A stretch of 64,000 bases of DNA from JALORV01 sp963775635 (GTDB lineage Bacteria; Pseudomonadota; Gammaproteobacteria; Burkholderiales; Burkholderiaceae_F), in NCBI GenBank assembly GCA_963775635.1, contig CAVZJO010000013.1:201764-265763 (forward strand), in the 5' to 3' direction. The notes under the pieces are model-generated. The model saw nothing but the letters and a program-made list of their open reading frames with translations. It ran no database searches and was not told where the DNA came from. Below, in pieces: positions 45,556 through 55,832 of the stretch (the stretch's first letter is position 1; each line of letters begins with the position of its first letter). Made by a program: the position numbers and the translations under genes.

Positions 45556-46720
45556 GTGAATAGTCCGAATTCGCCCCGCCAGCATTCTCCGGCCTCCGTT
45601 GGTTCCCGTGTCTCAGTCACGGTGGTCCGCGACGAAGCCGCCTTTACCGCCATGGGTCGGGAGTGGGAGCGATTGCTGGAAAAGTCGCCTGACGCAAACG
45701 TCTTCCTTTCTCATGCGTGGCTACATAGCTGGTGGGTCTCCTACAAACCGTCAGCACAACTTTGCCTGTTCGTGGCCAGATGTGAAGCAGAACTCGTCGG
45801 AATCGCCCCGATGATGGTCGCAGCCGAGTGGTCGTGGGGAATCAAGGCGAGGGTACTTCGGTTCGTTGGTGATGGGACATCCGAAACCGACCATATGACC
45901 TTTCTGGCGGACGGACGATTCTACGAAGAAACGGTTGATGCCCTGCTGGAAGCCATCGCCAGGTTTAAGTGGGATGTCGTCCACTTCACTCAGGTGCCCA
46001 GCACCTCGCCAAGCGCAATACAGATCGCAGCATTCGCCGGAAAACATGGGTGGATGGTTGCCGAGGAGCGGGTTGCTTGTCCAATCAGCGTGTTGCCGCC
46101 GAGTTACGAGAGCCTCCTGGCCGGCATGGCTCCGCGGTTCAGGACCATGTTGCGATCGACACGTCGCAAATTGTCGGAGTCGCATCTACTCGAGTTCGGC
46201 GAGGTGACCGACATGTGCGACGTCGCCCCGGCACTTGAGTTCGCTCTTTGCCAACCATGCGAGCCGCTGGAGCGCCAAAGGAAGTGAGGGCGTGTTTGCC
46301 GACGAGCGCAAACGCGCGTTTTACCGCTGCCTGAGCCCTCGGCTCCTCGAAATGGGCTGGCTACGCCTCTATTGGCTCAAAGTCGATGGGCAGATGGTTG
46401 CACAGCAGTACTGCTTTCAGTATGGGCGGACCGTGATGCTCCTGCAGGAGGGATTCAACTTCGAGTTTTCAAAGAGCAACGTCGGGAATGTGCTGCGCTC
46501 GATGGTGTTCGAGAAACTCATTGCGCAGAGCGTCGCAATTTACGATTTCCTGGCCGGAGAGTCTCGTCACAAGTCGAACTGGAGCAACGAAGTAAGGTAC
46601 GACCTGAAGATCCAATGCGCACGGCGCAACGTCCGAGGTTTCATTTCGGCGCGCCTCCCGCGAATTCTGGCTCTTGGTAGGCGCCTTCTTCGATCGATCA
46701 GGACGTCGAACGCCGCATAG
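45556..46720 (+). pseudogene. CelD/BcsL-family acyltransferase (GNAT fold), one frameshift
   Basis: Two overlapping frames form one protein of about 388 residues. The first has DANVFLSHAWLHSWWVSYKP and LVGIAPMMVA. The second has GVFADERKRAFYRCLSPRLL, VAQQYCFQYGRTVMLLQEGF and YDFLAGESRHKSNWSNEVRY, a standard CelD-like ending. Shortening TTT at 46247-46249 to TT joins them. The family acetylates or otherwise acylates exported polysaccharide. GTG 45556 is the likely start. It is divergent from the glycosyltransferase at 44230-45435 across about 120 bp. Confidence 0.8.
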
Positions 46721-46808
46721 ACTCGCAACAAAGACCCGGGATTCGCAGCGCGGTTCGACTGCGCCGCGGACTACTTTTGATGCGAGCTAGGTTTCAGCAC
46801 TCCTCGGA

Positions 46809-48302
46809 ATGGCGTTGACCTCATCGCGATCGCTCAAGGACAGGTTCGCCTCCGGTGCGCGCTGGACGGTTGCCCTGCGCCTTGTTGACCGTGGTTTGGG
46901 CTTCGCCAGCACTTTGCTGCTGGCACGACTGCTGACGCCGGAAGACTTTGGCGTTGTGGCCATGGGCACTTCCATCCAGGCGATTCTGCTGGCTGTCACG
47001 GAGTTCGGCTTCATCCAGTCGCTCATTCAGCGCTCGGACACCGACAATAAGGCATACGACACGGCGTGGACGCTGCTGATCATCGCGAATGCGATCGTTT
47101 CGCTGATCCTCGTCGCGTTGATCCCTCTAGCACTGCGCTGGTATGACGATCCGCGAGTGGTGCCGGTCATGGTTGCACTTGCGTTTCATGCGTTCCTGTC
47201 ATCGTTCAGAAACGTCGGTTATGTTCTTTACGAGCGGGAGATGAATTTTCGGCCCGCATTCTTGATGGCTCTCTGGCGGAAGATCGCCAGCGTCCTTGTG
47301 GCGGCCAGTGCTGCGTACGTCCTGGGCAACTACTGGGCGCTGCTTGCGGGCGTCCTGGCTGGGGTCGTCACGGAAGTTGCTGTCAGCTACTGGCTCTTCC
47401 CGTATCGACCGCGGTTTTCGCTAGCAAGGACCAGCGAGTTGATGGGGTTCTCGAAATGGTGGCTCGCATCGCAGCTGACAGGGCACCTGAATCGACGCGG
47501 CCAGGATTTCCTGATCGGCGGGCAACTGGGAGCGGAGCGGCTGGGTCAGTACTCGGTCGCATTCGAATTCGCGACGCTCCCGACGACCGAAATCGTTGCT
47601 CCCCTGACGCGGGCTGTACTGCCGGGGTATGTGATGCTGAGAGAGAATTCCAGTCGCATGTTTGGCACATTCGCCAGAGTTTGGGGGGGTGTGGCATTGG
47701 TTGCCTTGCCCGCCGCCGCAGGGATCTTCTGTCTCTCAGAGTTGATCACGAAGGTGATTCTCGGCCCCAAATGGGCGGGTACCGAAGGCTTGCTGGGCCT
47801 GCTCGCGTTCCTCGGTGCGGCTCACGCCATGTCGACCAACTTCTGGCCGCTGGTGCTTACGCTGAAGGGACCCAAGGCCTCGTTCATTCTCGCAGTAGTC
47901 AGCCTGATTCTGACGATGCCGGCGTTTGTGGCGCTGCTGATTCTGCAGGGTCTGACCGCGGCTGTACTTGGGCTGATCGGCTCGAGCGTGCTCGTACTGG
48001 TGTTGACGGCGGCCTGGTTCGTACACACTCAGGGATTAGCGGCGCTCTCCTTGCTTCGGCCATTGGTTCGACCGGCGCTTTCAACTCTTGTTATGGTCGC
48101 TACTTTGCTCGCTGGTCCACCCTATGCGGCCGGAGATGCGAACTGGGCCGGCGACTTCGTGAACCTGCTCGCCCGCGTTGCACTCGGCGCCGTTGTCTAC
48201 ACAATTTCCATTGCCTTTCTTTGGCTGCTTTCGGGTTGCCCGGCGGGTGCGGAACGGGACTTCTACGACGTACTTCCTATCCCAACTGGCTGGCGACAGT
48301 AG
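46809..48302 (+). CDS. wzx: Polysaccharide flippase (Wzx/MVF family)
   Basis: This 497-residue membrane protein has about fourteen hydrophobic helices and the family start GARWTVALRLVDRGLGFAST, LLARLLTPEDFGVVAMGTSI. It moves undecaprenyl-linked repeat units across the inner membrane. A cytoplasmic loop has LNRRGQDFLIGGQLGAERLG, typical of the WzxC-like branch. Together with the O-ligase/Wzy-like protein, chain-length protein and export lipoprotein, it completes a Wzx/Wzy pathway for the XrtA polymer. ATG 46809 is used. Confidence 0.92.
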   Translation: MALTSSRSLKDRFASGARWTVALRLVDRGLGFASTLLLARLLTPEDFGVVAMGTSIQAILLAVTEFGFIQSLIQRSDTDNKAYDTAWTLLIIANAIVSLILVALIPLALRWYDDPRVVPVMVALAFHAFLSSFRNVGYVLYEREMNFRPAFLMALWRKIASVLVAASAAYVLGNYWALLAGVLAGVVTEVAVSYWLFPYRPRFSLARTSELMGFSKWWLASQLTGHLNRRGQDFLIGGQLGAERLGQYSVAFEFATLPTTEIVAPLTRAVLPGYVMLRENSSRMFGTFARVWGGVALVALPAAAGIFCLSELITKVILGPKWAGTEGLLGLLAFLGAAHAMSTNFWPLVLTLKGPKASFILAVVSLILTMPAFVALLILQGLTAAVLGLIGSSVLVLVLTAAWFVHTQGLAALSLLRPLVRPALSTLVMVATLLAGPPYAAGDANWAGDFVNLLARVALGAVVYTISIAFLWLLSGCPAGAERDFYDVLPIPTGWRQ

Positions 48303-48444
48303 CAAGACCCCAAGATGAACTGTGATCGCGCAGCGATGTGAGGAATTGGTGAAGTCTTAGATTTGCTGGAAACTCGGGGCGGGATGCATCCTTCGGTTTG
48401 AACATTTCGCGGCGTTCGAACCGAGCAACCAAGAGGAGCAACCC

Positions 48445-48640
48445 GTGGCGGGAGTACCGGCGAGCGAGGCGACTCGCAAATGGCTGAGAGAGATGTTGGA
48501 AGGCGGTCAAGGCGCAGAGCGTAGCGCGCTGTTGCGCGACGCGGTGCGGCTGATCATCGAGGAAGCGCTGGAAGCCGAAGTCACGGACGAGCTCGGTCGC
48601 GGCTACTACGACCGTGGCGAACGCGAGCAGCGGTCATGGT
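48445..48640 (+). mobile_element. IS256-family transposase, N-terminal fragment
   Basis: This fragment has the typical IS256 (mutator-type) transposase N-terminus: LLRDAVRLIIEEALEAEVTD followed by ELGRGYYDRGEREQR. The homology stops there, near 48640, without the DDE core. The frame continues a few codons into the fkbM remnant. GTG/ATG start and upstream ribosome-binding AGGAG are present at about 48432-48445. No terminal inverted repeat could be recognised. The element was broken by deletion. Confidence 0.8.
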
Positions 48641-49380
48641 CAGGCACCTTCGTTATGTCAAGGAGATACTTTCGCATCCGCGGAATCGGAACAGTCGCCG
48701 TCGGGGGCTTGGCCGCTACCTCGCCTGAAATGTCGCACGCCGGCTGATTCCGGATTGCTCGTACGCCGTTGAGATCATCCCTGGCAGTCGCCTTCTCATA
48801 TCCGCCCGGGAGAACTACTCCACACTGGTGTACGCGTGTGGCCCCTACGACTTTAATGACATGTTGTTTGTGCTGCATCTGCTTCGGCCGGGTGATGCAT
48901 TCGCGGACGTCGGTGCAAACGTGGTTCGTACTAGATTTTGGCGGGCGCCGCAGGGGCCGACGTGCTATTCGTCGAGCCGGTTCCGGGAACAATCAGCGTT
49001 GCTCGAGAACCGTCGCCTCAACGGCGTGAAGGGCGTTGCAGTCAACAGTGGATGACGAAGTCGGTGCCGTCATCGTTGAACTGAACGGCTCCGGACCCGT
49101 GTATGGATTTTCGGACCAGGCAGTCCATGAAATGCTGACATCGATAGGTTTTGCGCCGTTTTCCTACGATCCGGCAACGCGAATCCTGCGCGAATTGGCG
49201 GGACCAAACCGCCACGGACTCAACACGCTTTATGTCAAGCGGACACAACTTGCGTTGGTGCAGCAGCGGGTCAAGGGGCGCCCGCGTTCAATACGTTCCT
49301 TGGGACTTATTGAGGGTTGTGCTGTCGTGGGCAGGATAGGAATAGGCAGCGGTTCAAACTGCCAATTGCCTCGCTCCTAA
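48641..49380 (+). pseudogene. FkbM-family methyltransferase, decayed
   Basis: Reading across frames recovers an FkbM methyltransferase: LRYVKEILSHPRNRNSRRRG, then LGRYLA followed by an in-frame TGA (48736-48738) where the family would have Trp, then NVARRLIPDCSYAVEIIPGS, ACGPYDFNDMLFVLHLLRPG, FADVGANV, ILAGAAGADVLFVEPVPGTI and AVIVELNGSGPVYGFSDQAV. At least two frameshifts (near 48922 and 49005) and an internal deletion near 49050 follow. Its 5' end is replaced by the IS256 fragment. This gene is truly dead, not a mere sequencing artefact. Confidence 0.8.
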
Positions 49381-50715
49381 AGAAAAGTAGAGCTTCTGAG
49401 CGCCTGCGCGGGCTTCTCCGCGCTGTCGGACAGAACGAAGCACTTGAGGGGAGGGACATACCTCATCTTTCCGAAAAGTCTGGCATCGTGGGTTTCGCGG
49501 TACGGAAGGCTTCTGATGGCCAGCGCCTCGCCGTTCTTGGCGGTCAGCGTCTCCATCGACCACGCCCAGGTCCCGGACATCGGATTAGCTGGCGGCGTCA
49601 GCTTGTAAAGCTGGCACGCACCTGTCGTATACAGATTGAGCGCGTAGAAACAGCTGTCGTACTGGCAATACTCCAGCTTGTCGAACGCGGCGTAACGTTG
49701 CCAGGCCTCCCCGGTCGTCTGTCCGCCCCAAAGTGACGGGCATGCCGTTCCGGTGACATTACCATTCGCCGTCGAGACGACAATCGACTGTCGAGCGGTA
49801 TTGCTGCTGGTTGACCATCCCGCCAGGCTGGTGACGAGAATGTTCTCGTTGGCCGTTGTTCCTTCAGCGCCCTTTCGAATGACCTCAACCAGGATGTCGC
49901 GCACCGGGTCATAAGTCAGGTTGGGGTAGGTGCCAACCTCGAAGGAGTTGCCTCCCAGCCCAGCTCTGGTAAACCTCGTGCACGGCGTTCCCGTTGCGCG
50001 TGTCGATGAAGTAGTACGGGCCGCCGGTCGCGCCTACCCTGCCGTGCAGCCACAACCCCTTTCGGTTCGGGTCGTAGGCGCACGCCATGATGTCGTCCTT
50101 TACCCAGTTGGCCGAGCTAAGGGGAATGCGCGCCCAGTTGCGCGTTGCCAGATCGAGCTTCCACAGGTGGCCCTTGACCGTGACGCGGATGCCAGTCTGG
50201 TCATGCCCGAAGAAAACAAATGATCCCAGCGCACCGCCACCAGCGTCTGGTGGCAGGAATTCGACCGCCATGTTCGTGTGCGGCGGATACGGTGTGCCAT
50301 CCGCCCACTCGCCATATTCATTGACGGCAACGTTGGTCGAGTCGTTGTCGCCGGACTGGCGCGTGTCGACGATTCGAGTGCTGCGTTGACTGTGCTGCGA
50401 CCACGACCGAGTCTCGAGGTCGAGACGAACGACCTCGTTGCCGTGATACGAAAAATGGCCACCGCCAAAGAACAGCATCGACCCATACGCTCCGAGCGTG
50501 GGCGCGTAGGCGCCGCCGTTCCATACCGCCCAGATTGCGGCGAAGTCGCCGCTCCCATTCCATGGGCCAGGCCCGGTATTGACCGGGGACTTGCGCGGTG
50601 TTGCCGTGCTGGCATTGGCATACTGCCCCGGGCCCGGAAGCCACGCAGGAAGTCCTGAACTCGGACTCGTGACCGTGACAGTGGTCGGTGAACTCGAAAG
50701 TCTATTGGTCGCCAT
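49377..50715 (-). pseudogene. Kelch-like beta-propeller protein, one frameshift
   Basis: Two frames make a protein of about 445 residues. Repeats such as LGAYGSMLFFGGGHFSYHGN followed by VVRLDLETRSW, and SFVFFGHDQTG followed by LWKLDLATRNWARI, match the Kelch pattern (GGG...LDL.T..W), so a beta-propeller is likely. Shortening CCC at 49954-49956 to CC restores WAGGNSFEVGTYPNLTYDPV and the frame to 49377. The start ATG shares its A with the upstream stop (TGATG). No clear signal peptide is seen. I do not know the family. Confidence 0.6.
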
Positions 50716-52876
50716 CAGACATTTCTCGGCCAACGGTTGTAGATCGGATTCTGGGAGAAGCCATCAAGCCAGCTTTGCAGGTTGCTGATGCCATTGGTCA
50801 CGCGATTCCACGCTGCGGTCGATCCTGCAACGCCGCGTTCCTTGGCGAGCACGAGCGTGGCGAAGAACTTGGATTCGTAACCCATGCCCGCCGCTGAAGC
50901 TGGGCGCGCGGATGCCCACTTGTTCCATTGCGGATTCGATGTGGAACTGTGCTCGATGAAGAGCCAGGGACCCGATTCGGCAGGAGGGCTGTCGATATAG
51001 TCGCCGCGCAGCGTGGCGCCCCAGTCGGCAGCCATGGTGACCGACTTCCCCGCCAGATCACCGACCGTCGTCATGTAGTTCTGCAATCGCCACTCGCCGC
51101 CAGCGGCTTCGTTGACGTACCGGGTCGCATACTCGCACAGCCAATCGAGGGCCGCATCGAACCGCGCTTGGTCCGGTCGTATTCAGCAGTTTCAGGGCGC
51201 TGACGAAGTTCCATCCGAGGATCATGTAGTGCTGGAAGAAGAACGCGTACTGATATCGCGCCCTGCTCGTCGACTTGTCCTCGCAGTCGTTGGCCGAGTA
51301 GTCCCAGATGACGTTCAGCTTGTTCCAGGGCTGCTGGAACTGGGTCGCTTCCGGAATGCAGTTGGCGATCAGGGTCTTCGCGGAGTTCTTCCACGCCGCG
51401 TCAGTGTCAGGGGTCAGGAACGCCGCGATGGCATAGTTGCGCATGCGCCAGCCGCGCGAGCGGCCCTGGTCCCATAGCATCACGCCGCTGGTCGAGTTAT
51501 TGGTGTGATTCCAGACCAGGATCTTCTGCGCCAGTTCGATGAAGACCGGCGAAGGGCGACACAGGAACGCCACCAGAGGAGAGGCCGGCTGGTGTGCGGA
51601 TTCAAACGTTGCCTTGCTGCCGTCGAACCCGTAGTCAATGACCGGCCAAGGCACCCACGGGCCGGAGCCGCCGGCCCGTCGGCCCTGCAATTGGGCTGAA
51701 CTCGGCGGGACACCGCTACCTGAATCCCGATAGTTGATGTTGAAGGTCAACAAGGCGAGGCCGCTGGCGATGCAGGCCTGCGACACGTGCCGATTCCCGG
51801 AGCAGATGTAGTCGGAGTCCCAGCCAGGTAACGGGCCGATGCCGCCGCGTGCCCCTTCGCCCGTTCCGCCCATGTTGACGGCTAGATGCCGTCCGGTGCT
51901 CCAGGGTACATACGCATCCGCGCGGTACAAGGTCGCGTAATTCGTCGTCACCGGTCGCGCCGGTTTCCAGAATAGCGGATGCGCCTGCAGGCTTGCAGCG
52001 TCGTGCGTCACCACGACCCCAGGATCGCCTCCGATCCATGTCGAGCAATACCACGCACGGAAGTTGTTGTGGGTTCCATTGGGCGCGGCAGCGCTGCTCA
52101 CGGTCGCGATCGTGTTGCCGTTGACGGCGACCGTCGCGTTCGAGTAGCTCTTGCTGGACAGGCCCGCCGGAGAACTTGAATTCAGCTTTCCGTTCTCGAG
52201 CACGATCTCGACAAATGCCCGATTGGCGTCGAAGGCATGCACGTCGACGACGGCTTCCAGGCCACCTGTACCGACCGGGATGCGGTAACGCGCACATATC
52301 ACCCGCTCATTGGCCCACCAGATTTTCTCGGGCGAGCCGAAGTTGGTGAGTGACGCGGTGCCGTTGGCACCGAAGTCGCAGGAGATGCTCGTCAGGAGCT
52401 GAGCGACTCTTGCGGGTGTCAGCGGAGTTCCCGCACTGGTGCCGCTTCTGAGGGAAATCTGCCTCACTTCGCCGGCCGTTAGTGTGAGCGTCCCCGGCCA
52501 GGACGATCACCGAGGCGGAACCATCGGGCCAGCGAGACAGAACAGATGCACGAAGACTGGCGTCCTCAGGCGATTCCGCCGTCTGCCCGCTGGGTACCGC
52601 CCCCGGAAGCGGAAAGGCCGTCGCGATATAGGGTGCCGTGCCGGTTATAGACGCATGCAAGACGAGGGTGGGAAGACCCGGGCCGCTCGGTATCCATGGA
52701 GCGGGGGGCGCTGATGCAAGGGGCGGCGGTCCTGCTGCCGGCGGCGGACTGGCCGCTGGTGGAGGTGCCGGACTGGCTGGGTTGGGCGGATTGGCGGCCT
52801 CGGTGGATCCGCCGCACCCGGTCAGTGCGACTGCCGCTGCTGACGAGGCCTTGAAAAGGAACTCGCGCCGCCTCAT
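50715..52876 (-). pseudogene. Large exported lipoprotein of unknown function, two frameshifts
   Basis: A protein of about 720 residues read over three frames. It opens MRRREFLFKASSAAAVALTG with Cys next, a Tat/lipoprotein signal, then a long Pro/Ala-rich linker (residues 25-65). A beta-rich region follows (TLTLTAGEVRQISLRSGTSA onward), then a helical C-terminal half (MRNYAIAAFLTPDTDAAWKN, YQYAFFFQHYMILGWNFVSA, FDAALDWLCEYATRYVNEAA) suggestive of an alpha-toroid, as in some polysaccharide lyases. Shortening CCCC at 52492-52495 and TT at 51182-51183 by one base each restores a single frame. No catalytic residues assigned. Confidence 0.55.
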
Positions 52877-53247
52877 GGCGCGTCATAGGTGAAGATCACG
52901 CCGGCAACACTGCCGATCGCAGCCGTTCCGACCGCCAGCAGTCCCCTAGCGGAAAGGCTCATTCCCGCCGGCAGACGTTGACCACTCGAGTCGATCCCGA
53001 ACACGCCGCCACGCTTGACGCTGGTCGGCAAGGTCGTCGTCAGGTCAAAGGTCGCGCCGCTGCCGGAAATCAACACGGGGAGGCGAGGCGCCCACTCCGT
53101 CGCCGCCGCGGGCGGTGGCTCTTCTGTTGCGCCAAAGGGGGTGGAGGAATCGCCGCCAAGCCTGCATCCGGCCAGCGAGGTCACCGCAACCGCGAGTCCG
53201 TGCTTCAGCAGTTGCCGCCTACCGGCATTCGTTTGTATTTCTTTCAA
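52873..53247 (-). CDS. Small exported lipoprotein with putative Ig-like domain
   Basis: This 124-residue protein has a twin-Arg signal (GRRQLLKHGLAVAVTSLAGC) with a lipobox Cys, a linker with EEPPPAAA, and a C-terminal domain resembling the putative Ig domain that often caps bacterial surface proteins (FDLTTTLPTSVKRGG, LPAGMSLSARGLLAVG, GVIFTYDAP). TTG 53247 fits a ribosome-binding site and starts just ahead of the signal; a longer frame upstream adds only unlikely residues. Its stop overlaps the start of the large lipoprotein gene (ATGA). Confidence 0.6.
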   Translation of the reverse strand: MKEIQTNAGRRQLLKHGLAVAVTSLAGCRLGGDSSTPFGATEEPPPAAATEWAPRLPVLISGSGATFDLTTTLPTSVKRGGVFGIDSSGQRLPAGMSLSARGLLAVGTAAIGSVAGVIFTYDAP

Positions 53248-53752
53248 GTCCCCACGTCCTCCGACAAGCGTCGCCCGCGACCTAACTGCGTAAGGCAACG
53301 GACGATCAGCGTTGAACCACGTGTCCCGCCGGCTTTTCCTTTTTACCTACACGGTTACCAGGCCCCGAGCTGCCAGTGTGATCCACCCTTCAAAGCCGGC
53401 ATCGCCTGAGCGATGCAGCAGTTGAGGTGCATTCCTAGCGTTCTCGGGTACCTGGCAGCCAAACACCAAGGCTCGACACGGGCGAATTTTCACATCGATC
53501 TCGCGCTTCCCTCCGGATGCGACTCGTCCGTTCGGTGTATCGGCCGCCGCTGATTCGGGCGACGCATCCCATATTTCCGGTATCTTCCGCTCGGCTCATC
53601 GCCTGCGTGGCACCTCGGAGATCGCGAAAGCGCGGGACTCGGCTCGATTCGTACGTTCAGGTTGCCCGCGCGGTCCTCACAATGCCGGTCGCCAAGTCCC
53701 CGGACCCGGCCGCGTACTCACCCACATCCTTACCGATCACGGAGTTCTACTC
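53248..53752. other. Divergent intergenic region with a perfect hairpin
   Basis: This 505-bp gap separates the minus-strand three-gene operon from the plus-strand methyltransferase-ABC transporter operon, so it holds both promoters. GCATCGC and GCGATGC (53399-53405 and 53410-53416) form a perfect 7-bp stem with a CTGA loop. There is no T tract. Otherwise I see no gene and no strong promoter. Confidence 0.5.
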
Positions 53753-54997
53753 TTGCCGACCCGGTCCGGTTTCAGCTGCCGCTTCTGCAGTGCCCCATTG
53801 AAGACCACCTTCGTCGACCTCGGGATGTCGCCCTTGTGCCAGACGCACATCGCGCCAGATCAGTTGCAGGAGATGGAGCCGTTCTTTCCGCTGCATGCTT
53901 ATGTGTGTGATTCGTGTTTTCTGGTGCAGCTGCAGGAATTCGTCGCGCCGGACGAGATTTTCACCGAGTACGCCTACTTCTCGTCGTATTCGCCGAGCTG
54001 GGTCGAACACGCGCGCCGCTACGTCGACGAAGTGAGTGAGCGGTTCAGACTCGGTGTGCACAGCCGGGTGATGGAGATCGCGAGCAACGACGGCTACCTG
54101 CTGCAGCACTTCGTCGCACGTGGAGTTCCGGTGCTGGGGATCGAGCCGGCCGCGAACGTCGCGCAGGTCGCGATCGAGAAGGGGATCCCGACGACCGCAT
54201 GTTTCTTCGGCACCGCGACCGCGGAAGCCATCGCGCGCGAACATGGCCTTCCGGACTTGCTGCTGGGAAATAACGTGCTGGCGCATGTGCCGGATCTCAA
54301 CGATTTCGTCGGCGGCCTGAAACGCCTGCTGGCCCCAGGCGGTGTCATCACGATGGAGTTTCCACATCTCGCGCGGCTGATGGCGGAGAACCAGTTCGAC
54401 ACCATCTATCACGAGCACTTCAGCTACTTCTCGTTCGTGGTGGCGGAGCGCGTCTTCGCGCAGCACGGCCTGATGATCTTCGATGTCGAGGAACTGCCGA
54501 CGCATGGCGGGTCACTCCGCATCTATGCCCGTCACGCCGAGAACGCAGCGCTGCCGGTCGGTGATCGCGTGGCGGCGCTGCGCCAGTGGGAGATCGATGA
54601 CGGGTTCCTGAGAGCCGAGCGCTACCTCGGGTTCGGGCTGCGGGTCGAGCAGACCAAGCGTGCGCTGCTGTCCTTCCTGATCGACGCCCGCAATCGCGGC
54701 AAGCGGATTGCCGGCTACGGCGCTCCCGGCAAAGGAAACACGTTGCTCAACTACTGTGGCGTCCGCACCGACTTCCTCGAGTTCACCGTGGATGCCAACC
54801 CGTACAAGCAGGGCAAGTACACCCCCGGCACGCGGATCCCGATTCGCGCGCCGGAAGCGATCCGGCAGGCCCGGCCCGACTACGTGCTGATCCTGCCGTG
54901 GAACCTGAAGGACGAGATCCGGCAACAGGCCGGCTACATCAGCGAGTGGGGCGGCCGCTTCGTCGTGCCGATCCCAACGGTACAGGTGCTCGATTGA
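53753..54997 (+). CDS. SAM-dependent sugar C-methyltransferase (NDP-hexose type)
   Basis: This 414-residue three-domain methyltransferase resembles TylCIII-type enzymes that methylate C3 of NDP-keto-deoxy sugars. The N-terminal Zn-binding domain has four Cys (SCRFCSAPLKTTF and YVCDSCFLVQLQEF). The SAM domain has RVMEIASNDGYLLQHFVARG and NNVLAHVPDLNDF. A C-terminal domain has IAGYGAPGKGNTLLNYCGV. It probably makes a branched sugar for the second glycan. The start is TTG 53753. Its stop overlaps the ABC permease start, so it belongs to the exporter operon. Confidence 0.88.
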   Translation: MPTRSGFSCRFCSAPLKTTFVDLGMSPLCQTHIAPDQLQEMEPFFPLHAYVCDSCFLVQLQEFVAPDEIFTEYAYFSSYSPSWVEHARRYVDEVSERFRLGVHSRVMEIASNDGYLLQHFVARGVPVLGIEPAANVAQVAIEKGIPTTACFFGTATAEAIAREHGLPDLLLGNNVLAHVPDLNDFVGGLKRLLAPGGVITMEFPHLARLMAENQFDTIYHEHFSYFSFVVAERVFAQHGLMIFDVEELPTHGGSLRIYARHAENAALPVGDRVAALRQWEIDDGFLRAERYLGFGLRVEQTKRALLSFLIDARNRGKRIAGYGAPGKGNTLLNYCGVRTDFLEFTVDANPYKQGKYTPGTRIPIRAPEAIRQARPDYVLILPWNLKDEIRQQAGYISEWGGRFVVPIPTVQVLD

Positions 54998-55812
54998 ACA
55001 GCCTGAGCGCATCGACTACGGCCGGAAGGCGGGTCCCGAAGCGCCGGCTGGCTCTGATCGCCGACCTGCTTTTCATGGTCACCTGGCGCGATATAGCGAT
55101 CAAATACAAGCAGTCGATGATGGGACTGCTGTGGGCGGTGCTGATGCCCGGCATCATCGTCGCGGCCGGCATGCTGGTGCAGTTCGGCATGAGCCAGTTG
55201 TCGGGCCGCCCGTTTTCGTTAGATGCGCTCGCCGCCGTCTGCGTGAAGTCACTGCCGTGGGCGTTCATCGTCGGCGCGATCCGCTTCGCCACTAACAGCC
55301 TGACCAGCAACTCGAACCTGCTGACGAAGATCAACTGCCCGCGCATCGTGTTCCCGGTTTCGGCGGTGCTGTCCGCGCTGTTCGACATGCTGGTGGCCAC
55401 CATTCCCCTGGTCGTCGTGCTGGCGTATACCGGGATCCGCCCGGCTGCCAGCCAGCTGTGGGTGATTCCGCTGTTGCTCCTGATCGTGGTGTTCGCCGCG
55501 GGGCTTGGTATCGCGCTGTCAGCGGCCAACCTCTATTTCCGCGACGTCAAGTACATCGTCGAGGTGTTGCTGACCTTCGCGATCTTCTTCACGCCGGTGT
55601 TCTATCCCTCATCCATGCTCGGGCCTTGGCGCGACGTGCTGCTGCTCAACCCTGTCGCGCCGCTCCTCGAGGGCCTCGAGGTCGCGGTGGTGCAGGGTCG
55701 CAGCCCGGACCTGGGCTGGATCGCCTACAGTGCGATTGCGTCATTCGTTACGTTGGTCGCGGCGTGGGTGATGTTCTACCGGCTTGAACCGACATTCGCG
55801 GACAACGTGTAG
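54994..55812 (+). CDS. wzm: ABC-2 polysaccharide exporter permease (Wzm)
   Basis: This 272-residue membrane protein has six hydrophobic helices and the family opening TWRDIAIKYKQSMMGLLWAV. With the ATP-binding protein downstream it exports undecaprenyl-linked glycan or O-antigen across the inner membrane. INCPRIVFPVSAVLSALFDM and NLYFRDVKYIVEVLLTFAIF are characteristic. The start is TTG 54994, overlapping the previous stop as TTGA. A longer frame upstream within the methyltransferase gene is rejected. Confidence 0.92.
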   Translation: MNSLSASTTAGRRVPKRRLALIADLLFMVTWRDIAIKYKQSMMGLLWAVLMPGIIVAAGMLVQFGMSQLSGRPFSLDALAAVCVKSLPWAFIVGAIRFATNSLTSNSNLLTKINCPRIVFPVSAVLSALFDMLVATIPLVVVLAYTGIRPAASQLWVIPLLLLIVVFAAGLGIALSAANLYFRDVKYIVEVLLTFAIFFTPVFYPSSMLGPWRDVLLLNPVAPLLEGLEVAVVQGRSPDLGWIAYSAIASFVTLVAAWVMFYRLEPTFADNV

Positions 55813-55832
55813 GCGCGCACTCGTACCCGCCG

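Noticed and set aside
53399..53416. Hairpin as a terminator
   Set aside because: There is no T tract on either side, so it is reported only as an inverted repeat within the intergenic region.
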